Positions 51,701 through 64,000 are shown, numbered from the stretch's first letter. The stretch: 64,000 nucleotides of DNA from Cruorifilaria tuberocauda (GCA_013365365.1 JABVXU010000034.1:62001-126000); one strand, 5' to 3'. Made by a program: numbers and translations. The notes: generated by a model not told the origin, from the sequence alone.

Positions 51701-54188
51701 TCATCCTGTCTCAAGAATTCTGCCTGAAAGACGTCAATTTTTTGCCGTACAACATTTTTTTAAAGATAAAATATGTGAAGGAAGAAAGGATTGGGTAAGG
51801 CAAGATAAGACTAAGCAAAGTGAACGTACGTGGCTACTGTAAGGCACAATCCGCAGAATAGAATCACAAGTCCCAGTGGGTCAAAAACTTTCTTCTCCAA
51901 TCCTTTCATTCTTGTTAGCATTGATTGTTTGTTAGCTTTCTCTTTAGTTCTCCGTAGTGCTTTCAAATTCAATCTTTTCAATCTTTCAAAAGAATTCAAT
52001 CTTTTTATCACTCACACACCTCATTCTTCACCATATTAATTCAAACCTTCAAGAGAAAAGGAAAAGAACTATCGATGCTTCAGCATTGCAAGTTAAATAT
52101 CAGGCGATGAAATGTTGATGGCTGCATTGGAGTTCTTAAACTATCGGAGATTGTTCCAAGGAGATGAGATATAAGGTGGTTGTCTTGGGAACCTTTCCTG
52201 GCCTAAAAAATTTTTTCACCTTTTTTCGCTTAAATATCTGAAGGATCTAAACGGACTTTTTGCATTTGCGAAATTATATTAACGCTCCATTTTTTTGATT
52301 TTTGTGAATGATATCAGCAAAATTCTTTCTTTTAATCAGAAATCAGTCAACTATTACTTTAGTATTACTAAATAAAATCTTTTCGGTATTAGAATTACGA
52401 CAATCTGCTCAATGTTGTATTATTAGATGTGAAGATATAGTGATATGCAACATCCCTTATACATCGCATAGTGATATTTTCATTCCATTGTGCATTGTAT
52501 AATCAAATACTGTTAAAAGAACTGATCAGTTAGAGATATCTGCAAAAATGTTGTATAATTTTTACCATGACGTGGGAAATTATTATTGGATGCCATTATC
52601 ACCACTACCTGTCAATACCATTGATAATCATACTTAACCATTTTATGAAATCTTAACAAGATATTTGACTATTTTCAAGGTTATTCCATTTCTGCATAAG
52701 ATTTTTTCATCTAGCATTTTATCATCCTATGGAATGATTCGTGAGACAGAAATACGTATATATCTACAATTTAGCTAATCGGTTTTGGATGAAAATTTTG
52801 TAAAGAATGGAAATCCATTTCAAGGATGATGTATATCCAATCTATCAATCTGAAGTATCTCCTTTTTCATTCCAATACTAATTTTCGAGGAGAGAATGAT
52901 TTGATGCTTCACCTTTTGTTTTTTTATTCAAACATATATGGGATTTATTCATCTGTTATCATATATGGTGTACCTTATAGGAGAATGGGAGGATTTCATG
53001 CCTAAAGATTCATAATCATCCAATTAATCTAGGGATAGAGTGAAGACGAAGGTTAACGCTTCAAGAATGAAAATGAAATGCAGCATACGAACATTTCCAT
53101 TTGAAGAAACTTTCATGTGTAAAATTGTTTGCAATGCAGCTAACACAATTATATAGCTGGAACATCATTTACGGAATTTTGCTGATTTCCTTATAGTTCT
53201 CGGCAATCCTCAACCTCATTTGGTTGAAATGTTTCGGTTACAATGGAAGTAGCATTTGAATGGAACAGAATTCCTGGCTGACTAGCCCTTTGCTGGTAAC
53301 ATTTGACCATCAGTCCTTAGAATATTGTCTTCAGAGCCATTGTTCTCTCGTTGATCACATCGTTCTCTGTGATTCCTTTCCATTGAACTCTTTAATCAGA
53401 AACTAAAGTTTGCTCTACATTCCCTTTTTTTATTAATTCAAGGACTCACGTGCCTTTAAGAGGGATCCGTCAATTTGCAGTTTTATTTATTCCAGTTAAA
53501 AAATAAAAATTTAATGAATTTGACTGTTATCCTTTTCCTTGATGACTTCATGTACAATACGCAGCTACCAAGAAATAATTGATCAGAGAAATTTCTTCCC
53601 GCCACTCTAAGTTGTTTCATTCTGTTTTTTCTGTTCTAATGTATTCAATTAAAAATTTTGCGATAAAAAAAGGTATGATAGGTAGAGAGGAGAAATGCAT
53701 AAATATCACTGTTTCTCTGAGAGCTTTCCAATCAGCAATTTTAATTTCTCTGCTGAGAAGAAGTAATAAATACGATGACATCAACAGCAACTGTTAACAT
53801 CTTGTCAATGAATGCATTGCTCAGAAGATATGTAAAGCGGTTCTGGCTGGTTGTGTCCGGAGTTGTGGCCAAGTTTTGTCCATTAGTTTTACCTTTCCGT
53901 TCCGAATGACTCTCAAAGAGTATTGCTGAGGAATGGGTAAAAAGAAGGCAACGACATCCGTCATTTCTCTCTCAACGAGTTCAACTCATCCATTAATTCC
54001 CTCCCTTATTCTCTTTCTCTCTTTCTCCCTTCCTCTCATCACTCTTCTCTTCTCTTTCATAGTAACAACACAGCACCTTTTCCCCATCTAATCATCCATC
54101 CCGTATGCTGTGCTTCGACCTTGGACTTTCCAAATTTTTGATTAATTACCTTCTCTACTTTCCACATTCGGTTATACATATATTCTCA

Positions 54189-54230
54189 GGCACACACGGA
54201 TGCACACGCATACACGCATGCATGCACGCA
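54189..54230. repeat. CA/CATGCA-rich simple repeat
   Basis: Imperfect repeats of ACACG and ATGCACGC units. Confidence 0.75.
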
Positions 54231-54504
54231 CTTCCGTGTAGAAATTTGAATCATTGTTAAGAAAGCTCTTTCAATATAATCTCATGAGTTAAACTAAAAA
54301 TTGTTTGCTTATTTCATCGATTTTTCCATAATTTCAGAATTTGTGCACAGAAATTTTATTGTAAAAAAATTATTAATTAAGTATGCCTGAGTGTTTTCAT
54401 CATAAATTCATAATTAAAACGTTCTTGACATATAATATCTCGCATTACCTTGGTATAAAATGATTTTCTTTCACAAAATGCTTTTGCTCTCTCCGATTAC
54501 TAAC

Positions 54505-54523
54505 AAGAGAGAGAGAGAGAGAG
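54505..54523. repeat. GA microsatellite
   Basis: Uninterrupted alternating GA run. Confidence 0.85.
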
Positions 54524-57265
54524 TTACAGAAGACAAGATGATGCATATCACGAATGTCAAATCATGGCGTCATATCTCCTCATATTCAGTGTCAGAATTG
54601 GAACGAAGTCTTCTGGCAAACTTCATCCTTTCAACACTTCACACCTAGCATAGTGTATAGATGAATTGATGGAGTAAATGTATGCGAATGCGCAGTGGAC
54701 CGCGATCGCCACCACCATTGCCATTACTGTCGCTTCAGTCATCATCACCTGTTCGACAGTCATCCATTTGCTCATCGACGTGGATTTCTTCCTTCCCGTC
54801 ATTCTCTCCTTCCTTCTCGCTCTCGCAACATTCATTCTATTCCTGTTGTTTTCTTCATTCTCCTTCTTTTACAGGTTACAATTATCTTTTCAGTTCCTTT
54901 TTTTGTTTTAATAGTAATTGTAAAGCTTTAGTAAAATGAATAGGATTTGTAATATTCGGCATTTCCAAATCATCTGTTCTAATTCAGTCACAATTCCAAA
55001 TTGATTATCAGATATAATCAGTGATAGTGATCAGTAAATGGATTTTGAGCAAAATTACGCGCAGCTTGTTCGACTTGGAGATCGTAGCGGGATCGAAGAT
55101 TTCTATTTCGAAAGGGAGAGAGAAAGAAAAAAGAGCGGTATATGAAAAAGTGTTTATGTGTTATGTAAGCATATTGCTTATTTCAGAGAATAACTTTTAT
55201 AAACGAATGCAATTTCTCTAACATGCCTCTAATTTAGCATACCATAGATAGATTATCTAACTTTTGAATTCTTCAAATTTATTCATTTCGTTTATGAAAA
55301 TTACTCTTGTGGAAGTATTTGTTTGTAGGATTTTGTTTGTAAATAAGCTTCATTATTCATCAAATTGAAAAGAGAAAATGTTTTCCAGTATTCATTAACT
55401 TGACAATAACTCGAAATTTGCAATTTATCTATAGATTTTTCCGATTATGTTATTATTGAGAAAACACGGAGGCATTTTGATTAAATTTATACTCTTCATG
55501 TCTAGGTACCGGTAATCGCAGGAGATTCGTATTCATACATAAATTGGTAGTATGATATTCGTGAATCACCGGTATGAATGACTTAATATGGTTATTATTG
55601 ATATTTTGAGAGAGAATCCTTCTGTCAGGATTTCACCTTACTGTTATCGATAATGAACAATGTTGCTCAGGTGAGCACTATAATAACATCCAGAAAAATT
55701 ATAAAAGACTCTCAACGTGTTGAGATAGTGCGATAGATGCAAGGAGGAAGAGCGTCACTTTCGGGTCATTGGATACCGATTATTTGTCTATTTCCAGGTG
55801 ACCAAATGTCTTCGCACCGCCGAAGAAATAATTTATTGTTCTCGCAGAAAGTATATTTTAGGCACTGAGAAGGTGAGATGTCTTTCACCAATTGGTCCTC
55901 TTAGCGCTACTTTTACTATCATTTTAATCAGTCACTTTCTGCCGAGCGATGATCTTGTGATCACAATCTGCAGCGTCCTCTCCATTATCAGCAGGAAGAA
56001 AACGGCGTTCGACAAATGTCATCTGCACTGTCAACGTTCTATCAATATATTAAATTATAAAAATAAATGTGTGAAAATTAATGCAACTAACAATTCTGAA
56101 ATTAAGGTGTGGGATTAAAATACTTGTGTGGATTAAAAGATAGACCAAACTGGAAAACATGGATAGAAAGTTCTTTGGAATCTTCGAATAGTTGAAGATA
56201 GAAAAGCGGGAGGTTAAATAATGATGATAGTATTCCTGAGAGTTGCAGCAGGGTAGAAATTATGAATAGTATAGAAATTAAGGATAGGATGGATAATGAA
56301 ATGAAGCTTATTGATCAAACTTCTACCGAAAGCATTAGGGAAGCGAAAAGAATTAGACGGGAATGTTCGAACTATTTTCAATATCAGTATAAGAAAGAAA
56401 TTTGAATGACTTTGAGGAGAAACGTGTGGAAGGTATAACAAATGAAATAATTTATGCATATTCTGCTTGCAATACTCTGATAGTATTATTTCTCTGGTAA
56501 TACATATACGTCTTATTCACGCAAATGCGAACCTTGAACTGTTTATCGGTAAGACGGCAGCTGTATAAAATATCTAAAATCAAAAGTGATTGGAATGGAA
56601 AAGTGATGATAACTTCTGAATTATAATGAAGTGACAAATGATTATTGACAGTTTGATGAATCATTGATCAGAATCCCCTCAAGAAAATTGGATTTGAATT
56701 CTATGGAGAATTTCTCTTTCCCCTCCATTCCTCAAAATGGAACGTCATGTGAAATGAATTATTGAACAAAATACTGACTGAAGCGGTAGTGTCAAAATGT
56801 CTAGCTGCTGCTTCCATCTTCCCATACACTAACAACTTTCATTCTGTCAAGTCTTCATGTAAACAAAATTAGTTTTTGTATACAAAACATGTCTTTGTTT
56901 CTCTCCTCCTCTCTCTCTTTCTGTTTTTCTTTTCATCTTCCCATTTAAAAATTCTTGGTAGTTAACTTTTTTGTTCCTAGGATACAGTCTATTCATTGCA
57001 GCAATATCACTATTTTGACCCTAAGCGCAAACATTGTTGTAATGTTTGAAATGGAAACAAATGGAAATGGTGAGAGAGAAAGAGACGAGGAGAAGACATT
57101 TCATTTATAAAATTTTAAGATTTAAATTGACAATTTATTTGTTTCTAGCATTGAGATGGAGAAGTGCATGTACAATTTCATTCATTCTTTCCTTTCTCTT
57201 TCTCTCCCCATTTTGTTGTAACACTCAATTATCACTTCAACAACGTACTATTAAAGTTATCTGCG

Positions 57266-57310
57266 CCACACCATATCACATCATATCATACCATCCCATC
57301 CCATGCCATC
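57266..57310. repeat. Pentameric simple repeat (CATAT/CATCC units)
   Basis: Tandem imperfect five-base units of the form CAYMY running through CCATATCACATCATATCATA and on into CCATCCCATCCCATGCC. Confidence 0.75.
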
Positions 57311-57392
57311 TCAACGTCTTGTTCTCACAATCATTCATCTTGTTTTCCTCCGACGGCTACATTTAGAACATCGTTCTCTTCTTTTACCTTTT

Positions 57393-57410
57393 TCTCTCTC
57401 TCTCTCTCTC
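57393..57410. repeat. TC microsatellite
   Basis: Uninterrupted alternating TC run. Confidence 0.85.
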
Positions 57411-58886
57411 AACGCATTCATTATTTTTGGTTATCACTTTTGAGCTCTTTGAATTTTTTTCACTTCACTTACTTTTACTTCAAGAACTAAAGAGAAAAAG
57501 AAATCTTGTTGGGATGAGATTGGAAATGTTGATTGAAAAGAAGAGGATTTAATTGAAAATATAAATGGGTTTATTACAAGAATTCATCTTAGTGAATGTT
57601 TTAAATCTTACACTTATAGCATGAAGAAGCTTAAAAATTGTTTTAATTCATTGCAGCGTCATCTGCGCATCCAAATACTAGTGATTTCCATAAAATCGTT
57701 TATAACGAATTTTCAAGTGGGGAAACTTAGAATGACCAACTAATTGTATGCGTTAGTGTAATTTTAGTTCAATTATTTCTAGCATAATTACTCTCAATTA
57801 TAATGTACATATAAGTGACTTTAACTTTGTTAATTGTTGTTTTTGACCTTCAGATTTATTTCATGGATTGAAATTCTTGAATGAAATATCAATCCGGTTA
57901 ATTAATAGAAGGTTTTTGCATTGTCCCATCATAGTTTATGGGTGATTTGCTCTGCAGATATCATCCTTACTTGTCTTGCGATAAAGATTCATTGATATTC
58001 CTCATTTCACATTTTCAATGCCGAATTTATCCTCAAGAACTTCCAATATCTTTTATGGTACATATTAGAAATATCATAGAAAATTCGATACTTAATCGAT
58101 TTATTTAAGCAAATTGACAATTTTTTGGACATTTAATAAGCTTCGTGGAATATACGTTGGGTGAATAATGCATTTATTTTTTTCAATTCATTTCGTATGA
58201 GAAATAAGTCAACTCAAATAATTAACAACATGTACCCATCGAACTATGTTGTGTTTTGTAGGTTTCAGTTGACTATAAGGTCTTCGCAATCCCGCCTGAA
58301 ACTCGGTCTCAACCTCTAATGTTAAGAAGGTGAGCAAAGTCTCAGGTGTCATTGCGGAAGTTACCGAAGTTCTCCACGGCTTTTATCTATTATTTCCCTA
58401 ATGTTTCACTAAGCATTCCTCCAACTCCAGTCTTCATTCAGGTAAACTTTAAAGCAATATTATTATTAGTTATAGTTCATGTGATTATTGGCAAACGCTG
58501 ATCAAAATAAATATTGAAGTGATATAATTGTATTTCGAAGCTGAATCACTTGCACTGATCCATACGAATTACTCTTTTATTGATAAATTGTTAGTATTTG
58601 AGATGTAAATCGCATCTTTATACGAGTGGTTGATAAGAAAGGATTGTTACACCTTGATCTACAAAGATCGGATTAATAATCAATCAAACAGAGTAGTGAA
58701 ACAATATCGAATATACATTCCTTTTTTCTTTCATTAAAATTACTTCCAATGAGTTTAATGAATAACCATTGTTCAAAGAACAATCAAAAATTCTTGGTTT
58801 TAGACAAGAGTGATTGTTTTTGGCATACGTAGTGAAGTCTTATGTTTTTTGACGTAGTTTGCGTATTTAGTAACTCCATAAATCTT

Positions 58887-59233
58887 AAACTCTTAATTTT
58901 TTTCCTATTCGATATTTTCTCAACACCGTTTTCTGGATAGACTTATCGTTTATTGCGTTTATGAATAGCAGTCTTAATTACTTGAGTTAATTAGTGCGAT
59001 TCCTTATTGTGTGTATTTAATTGTATTTTAATAAAATTCGAGCATCCTAACTTGAAAATTTTGTTAGTCCCTTTAAAGCATTTTAGAATGTGAAATTGAA
59101 ATAAATAGGCCTTTTAGTAGTAGGTTTTCATTTAGCACTCAAAATTTGCAAGAAATATATAAAGATATGTAACGACAAGTCTATCCAGAAAATGGTGTTG
59201 ATAAAATATCGAATAGAAAAAAAATCAAGAGTT
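58887..59233. mobile_element. MITE-like element or long inverted repeat
   Basis: About 63 bp at 58887-58950 recurs as a near-perfect reverse complement at 59171-59233 (a handful of mismatches), separated by about 220 bp of AT-rich sequence without coding capacity. Core of the arm: GTCTATCCAGAAAAYGGTGT. The arrangement fits a non-autonomous terminal-inverted-repeat element or a large hairpin. No target-site duplication was clearly identified. Confidence 0.6.
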
Positions 59234-61346
59234 GTCCTTGATTTTATACTTGCCGATTTTTGCCATATCATACCTTATCAGTCTTGTTGATCATTTAATT
59301 CCTTTCCTTTGTTACTGGAACGTTTGGTGGAATGCTTGCACATTGCAGAGTAATTAAGTTCAAGCAAAAGTAAGGCACTGTTTAATCACTAATGGTGTAC
59401 CAGAAAAATATAGTTCACATCAAATAGCCTTTTGTTGACGCAGAATATTCTATTTACCTTTGAAATTAAAATACAAGTTGAATAAGACTAAAGATTGGAG
59501 GCAAAGATTATTTAATGCTATATGTCACAGAAGTCGTAATCACTGATAGTACATATATGTTATATATACTCTTTTTTTCTTAGAAGTACTATCTGAACTT
59601 GAAGAAATAAAAGGAATAAATGAATTGCTCATCTCCAACGATTTTGTATGATCCTAATTCCCTTCCTCAATCCAAACAGATGGACCACTTCTCTTCGTTA
59701 GTGCAATCTTTAACTTACAGTGCCTGTACTGTCAAGCACATTTCTACTGGAAAATTCTTATATCGCACCACAATTCGATGATCTATTTCTGCATCAGAAA
59801 TAGCTATTTGTTTTCTCCTCATCCACCACCTACACTATAATATAATGTTCTTTACTTCTGAACAAATATTGATAGGCGTAATTTTAGCCGCTGTACAAAC
59901 TTTCTTTACATTACATTCCATCTTTGTTATATACATCTGGTAATTATGCAAAGCTTTTCAAAATTTTGCTGAAAATGTTTCAGTGATGAAACTGCAGGAA
60001 ATCGATGCATTTTGGAGAGAATGAAGGATAGACGAACTTCGAAAATCATTTGATTCTGAAGTAGAAGGAGTTACCTGTTGAAATAAAAACAACTCATAGT
60101 TTGATTATATATTTTCTTTAGCTTTTTAATAAACTGCAATAAATTCTGCTGAATCCAATTTGAAAATATTTTAAAAAGACGTTTTATTTCAATTTAAATA
60201 TTTGCATTAGCTCTATTTTTCTCACTCAGATTCACATTGTCTAAGTTCTATTTGATTCATTTTAAAAATAAAAATTTTAAAAATATACTAAATTTCAAAT
60301 CCTGCATTCTCAAAGGACATAGAAAGATTATAGATGCTAAGGAAGTAATTCAAGTTGTTTCCGATCTTATCAGAGTATAATGATTAAGACATATTTCTAC
60401 ATAAAATATTTTGTAGTGTGCAGATAGTATTGCTTAAAATTAAAAGATTTCAGTAATTGGAATGGGTGATTTAGAATGTTAAAAATAAAACTGAAAACTC
60501 TCATCCAAATCATTCTTCTCACTCTATAAATCGTATTATTTGATTCCTCCATAACACCATTCGCTCTTGATCTGTTCAAATTAGATTGCCTAAATAGAAC
60601 AGTTATGAATCCTAGACTCATTGTCATTCAACCTGTTTCAAAAGAATTAACGACAAATTTTCTTCATTGACTGAGTGAGAGTTTCATTGAAGTTTGACTT
60701 CAATAGCAAATTCTCGCTTTCCATTAGGAAATGTGCCGTATTGAATAAGCAAGCTGATATGTCACTTTGGACAAGCAAAGGACTGACCGGGATTCAGATT
60801 CTTCCAATTTTTTCCCTATAGATTAGTTCGTCCAGAAAGTTTTGCCAGGATATCGTATGCACTTTGAAAGAGCCTTCAGCTCAATGATTTTACCTAAACA
60901 ATCTATTTTGAAAGTTTAATCATAAAACGATTCAACATTTTCGAATGGATCAATTACTTCAATCACTAATAATCTTTAAATGACTTGCCTTATTCTGTTA
61001 CAACAAAATTTTTTCTAAAACAGTTACATTCTCTAGATTTTCCACTTTGCGAGGGGTAGATGAAATTCAGTTGAAAGCTTAGTTCCAACTCAAAAGTAAT
61101 ACATAATTCCTTTAGAAACAGCATTTTATCATCTCGAGATTAGACCGAAGAAGCCTAAACAAATCTAGTTGGATAACATAATGGATGAAAATCTTCATAT
61201 TTGGGCTCCCACTTTAGAAGCAGTTACCCTCACTGAAATATTTCAAATTGTCGATAACTAACATTTTTGGACTTGTTAGTAACAACAACAATCGAAGTAA
61301 TTGTTGTATGATTGGACCATGAATAATTGAAGGATTATGTAACCTC

Positions 61347-61380
61347 GACTGCAGCTATCAAGAAAATGATAGCTGCAGTC
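61347..61380. repeat. Perfect 14-bp hairpin with 6-nt loop
   Basis: GACTGCAGCTATCA, loop AGAAAA, then the exact complement. The stem is more GC-rich than its surroundings. It lies about 500 bp upstream of the eIF5B start codon; a role is unknown. Confidence 0.85.
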
Positions 61381-61873
61381 ATAAAAAATTGCAATGAGTT
61401 TTCGGAATTTCTCCCTATGCTGAGATTAAATTTCATGTTATGGAAACTAAAATAAGATCAGCTTTCTTGCTAGTGAGTTATTTCCAGTGCTAAGACCACT
61501 TATTCCTTTCGTACTAATAATGACGATTAAGATAATATCTTCAGTAATCAAAGATAAAAAATTAAGAACTTATCTAACGAAGAACCAGATATGCCGAAAA
61601 GCAGCCCAGGCTGAACTTGGATGCAAACACATTGGGATCGTTAATCTCATAGCGACTCAGTCATTGGAGCAAACTTCATCGCTGTTGTTTTCATGAATTG
61701 CTAGGAGCAGTGACAGGCGGGAGTTGTTGACCTAGTACTTTATATCGTTTGTTGCGTGGAACGCGGGAATTACTTCTAATAAAAGCAGGATCAGTTTCAG
61801 TTACTTGTTAATTCGGACACAAATTAATTGATTCATAGAGTTCAATTCGCAAAACAAATGATTTGGTTTGAAA

Positions 61874-63946
61874 ATGGCAACAAAGAAAAAGAAAAAGAGC
61901 AATAAGAAAAATAAATGGTAAGATCATAAAATCTTTATCATTTACGTTAGTCTCATCAAACTCATCAAAAATCTCATCAAACATTGTACTGGTATACTGA
62001 AATTAAACTTTTGTTGCTTTGCTTGGACGGTTATATTTGCTTGAAAGATATGCTTTTTCTCCTTAACAGGAGGTAAGTTTAGTTAACATTGTTGTGGAAA
62101 TTGATTTTAATTATTTGATTTCGTCACTTTATATGAAAGTCTAATGGTAAGCAGGTCGGAGGATTTGGATGTTGAAACAGCAGAATTAACAGTATCTTCT
62201 GGTTCTGAGACTGATAACAACAATGAGAGTGAGGAAGAGACAATGACATCCGCTTATCGGAAAGGTAAAAGCGGTGCGTTCAATATGCTTGCTGAAGTAC
62301 GTCTGTTTTCGTCACTTATTAGACCAAATATTTTTACTCAGTAATATTCAGAATTCGTTTGCACCGTTCCCTTATTTTCCTATCCCTGCCACTTCTCAGA
62401 TCATTCAATATGGAAACAGCTGTGGCTCATCAAAGCTAGATTGTGAGTATTTTGATTAGAATTTTTTTGATATATTATTTAGCTCATATATAGTAACTGT
62501 ATCATATTTCAGTATGCTTCTGATGACGATAATACGGAAAAGGAAGGAAGTATTAGTGGAAATTCTGATAAGGGAGATGAAGTTAAAGAAAGCAAACAAG
62601 GAAAAAGGAATATGAATGAAAAAAAAAAACCTAATGAGACAAAAGGGTTTCCTAAGGAACAGACAACAACAAAGTTAAAAGAAGGAGGAAGAGGAAAAGG
62701 AAAAAAAGGCAAAAAGGTGATTTATATCTAATTGTACATTTCTGTTAAGGTATTTCTTAATACTCTATCATGATTGCAAGCTTTAATTTCAGGGTTTGAA
62801 AGAAGATGAAGATTTAGATGCTTTGCTTGCCGATCTGGAGAAACCGATCGAAAAAATACCGAAAGAAAAGAAGAAAAAAGGGACATCTTCTGGAGTGTCT
62901 TATATAGCAAGAATACAAGCTAATGAAGATTTAAAAATATCTTCAACTAGTGAAAATATTCCAGGTAAATTATTCATTTGAAATTAATGGAAGGACTTTC
63001 CAGGTTCCCCGTTCTGTTTGACTTTTATATCATATATGATGAAAGATTTTTTCAGTTGATATTGACAGAACTGGAGAAATAGCCTCCGTAGCAGATGATA
63101 TCAGAGATGTTATGGTCAAAAAAAAGGATAAAAAGAAGAAGAAAAAAGGTTCAGTAGAAAAGGAAAGACTAGCCGAGTTCGAATCACTTATTGAGGAAGG
63201 TGCTGTTCCAGCAGAAAATCAAAAAGTAAGCAATTACATTGGTTTGGTCAAAATATGACCATTAGTTTGGAAGATCCACTGCTTCTTTGAGAATTATAAT
63301 AAAAGTTTTTTGAAAATTTAGAGATGGGAATTTTTTCTGAAAGATTTCTTTAAGGTAAGTGATGCAACAGAAAAAAAAAAGAAAAAGAAAGGTGATGCAA
63401 AAAAGGATGGCGACAGGAAGGAAACAAAGATGAAAAGACATGTATTTTTTTTTCCGTAATTTTCCTACGATAACTTCATAATTATTCCACGATAATCTAT
63501 GTAGTGATTTTGCTTTTGTTTAATTGTTATGAAACGTCATCTCAGATGAATAGATGATATCCTAATCAAGTTTGGCTTTCCATTCTAAATAAAATGGCAT
63601 GTTTTTAGATCGATTTTATCAAAGAAATATTGCGTAGAAAACAAGAAGAAGAAGAGAGGATACTGAAGAAGCAGAAAGAAGAAGAAGAGAGATTAATTGC
63701 ACAACAAAAAGCGAAGGAAGAAGAAGCGAGCCTTCTTTCATCAATTGATTATCTCTGTTTGCAGTTGGGGAGTATTCAGATCCTAACTTGGGTATTTCCT
63801 TTAGGAACGACTGGCTAAGGAGAAAAGAGAACGCGAGAAACAGAAGAAAAAAGAACGTGAGGAAAAGTTGAAAGCGGAAGGAAAGTATTTGACACCAGCA
63901 CAGAAGGAGAAGCTGAAGAGACAACAAGCATTATTAGCTAATTCAA
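61874..63946 (+). CDS. EIF5B: Translation initiation factor eIF5B (IF2-like GTPase), N-terminal part only
   Basis: Exons in phase: 61874-61917 (ATG), 62155-62296, 62513-62716, 62793-62964, 63056-63225, 63355-63441, 63609-63725, 63805-63946 with a GTATGG donor at the end, so the gene continues to the right. The visible part is the lysine- and acid-rich N-terminal region. It starts MATKKKKKSNKKNK, includes the acidic motif EDEDLDALLADLEKP, several poly-Lys tracts, and a charged helix with ERLAKEKREREKQKKKEREE and LKAEGKYLTPAQKEKLKRQQ. The last block closely matches the segment before the GTPase domain in animal eIF5B. The GTP-binding domain itself lies beyond the window, so the call rests on this N-terminal pattern. 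eIF5B promotes ribosomal subunit joining. The intron 63726-63804 appears to use a GC donor. A possible 3-nt microexon lies at 62070-62072. Confidence 0.85.
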
Positions 63947-64000
63947 GTATGGATTTCTGATTGATCATGTTAGATGATGTATTTGTATGAATTGCCGATT

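Larger units (their letters stand above)
48782..61873. other. 13 kb gene-poor region
   Basis: Between the PI4KA stop and the eIF5B start I find no gene that can be supported. It holds GA, TC, CA-rich and pentameric simple repeats, an inverted-repeat element (58887-59233), a perfect hairpin (61347-61380), and four short plus-strand open segments with plausible splice sites (51164-51243, 51643-51794, 55798-55872, 58262-58329) whose peptides I do not recognise. Frames at 54678-54939 are open in all three plus frames and on the minus strand, a sign of skewed composition rather than coding. Confidence 0.55.

Noticed and set aside
54678..54939. Overlapping 77-85 codon frames in all plus frames and a 70-codon minus frame.
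   Set aside because: Simultaneous openness in several frames with skewed TC/CA composition indicates low complexity; no domain, no splice structure.
59620..59781. A 53-codon ATG frame with ordinary composition.
   Set aside because: No resemblance or splice partner; hundreds of stop-free runs of this length are expected by chance in 64 kb of such DNA.
60824..60850. A stretch resembling a mariner-type terminal repeat (GTCCAGAAAGTTTTGCC).
   Set aside because: No matching inverted end and no transposase fragment were found nearby.
1..64000. tRNA or rRNA genes, CRISPR arrays, bacterial (Wolbachia-like) insertions.
   Set aside because: None recognised on reading both strands; no dense prokaryote-like coding block was seen. 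A tRNA scan and a search against Wolbachia genomes would settle it.

Overview
The window looks like nuclear DNA of a filarial (onchocercid) nematode. It is AT-rich, its genes are split into many short exons by mostly short introns with TTTTCAG-like acceptors, and almost every recognisable protein has a clear animal or C. elegans-type counterpart. Species cannot be fixed from the sequence alone. The gene models were built by hand: family resemblance chose the reading frame, and splice sites were accepted only when the codon phase carried across each junction.

Layout, left to right: (1) 286-2895 (+) 3' part of an STK32/YANK-type Ser/Thr kinase; (2) 6352-8993 (+) a Myb/SANT-like (zeste-type) DNA-binding protein with a C-terminal coiled coil; (3) 10360-14141 (+) a complete PNKD/glyoxalase-II-type metallo-hydrolase; (4) 16581-20397 (+) a GPI-anchored Ly-6/ODR-2-like protein with a 2.9 kb intron that may hold a nested minus-strand gene; (5) 21620-23307 (+) a Glu/Lys-rich unknown protein; (6) 24456-26796 (+) a MATH-BTB (BATH/SPOP-like) Cullin-3 adaptor; (7) 27995-30047 (+) an inositol 5-phosphatase with a SKICH domain (CIL-1/INPP5K type); (8) 30281-34294 (-) a Zc3h12a-like NYN endoribonuclease related to RDE-8/NYN; (9) 34672-48781 (+) a nearly complete 41-exon phosphatidylinositol 4-kinase alpha; (10) 61874-63946 (+, continues beyond the window) the charged N-terminal part of eIF5B. 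The 13 kb between genes 9 and 10 has no gene I can support; it holds microsatellites, an inverted-repeat element, a strong hairpin and a few weak candidate exons.

There is no evident operon. Genes 7 and 8 converge 233 bp apart; genes 8 and 9 diverge from about 380 bp. Genes 7 and 9 act on the same phosphoinositide pathway: PI4KA makes PI4P, the precursor of PI(4,5)P2, and the 5-phosphatase removes the 5-phosphate. They are separated by the RNase gene, so the closeness may be accidental.

The most unusual signal is splicing. At least four introns, and probably six or seven of roughly 90 inferred, start with GC instead of GT. Each is forced by reading frame and conserved protein sequence.
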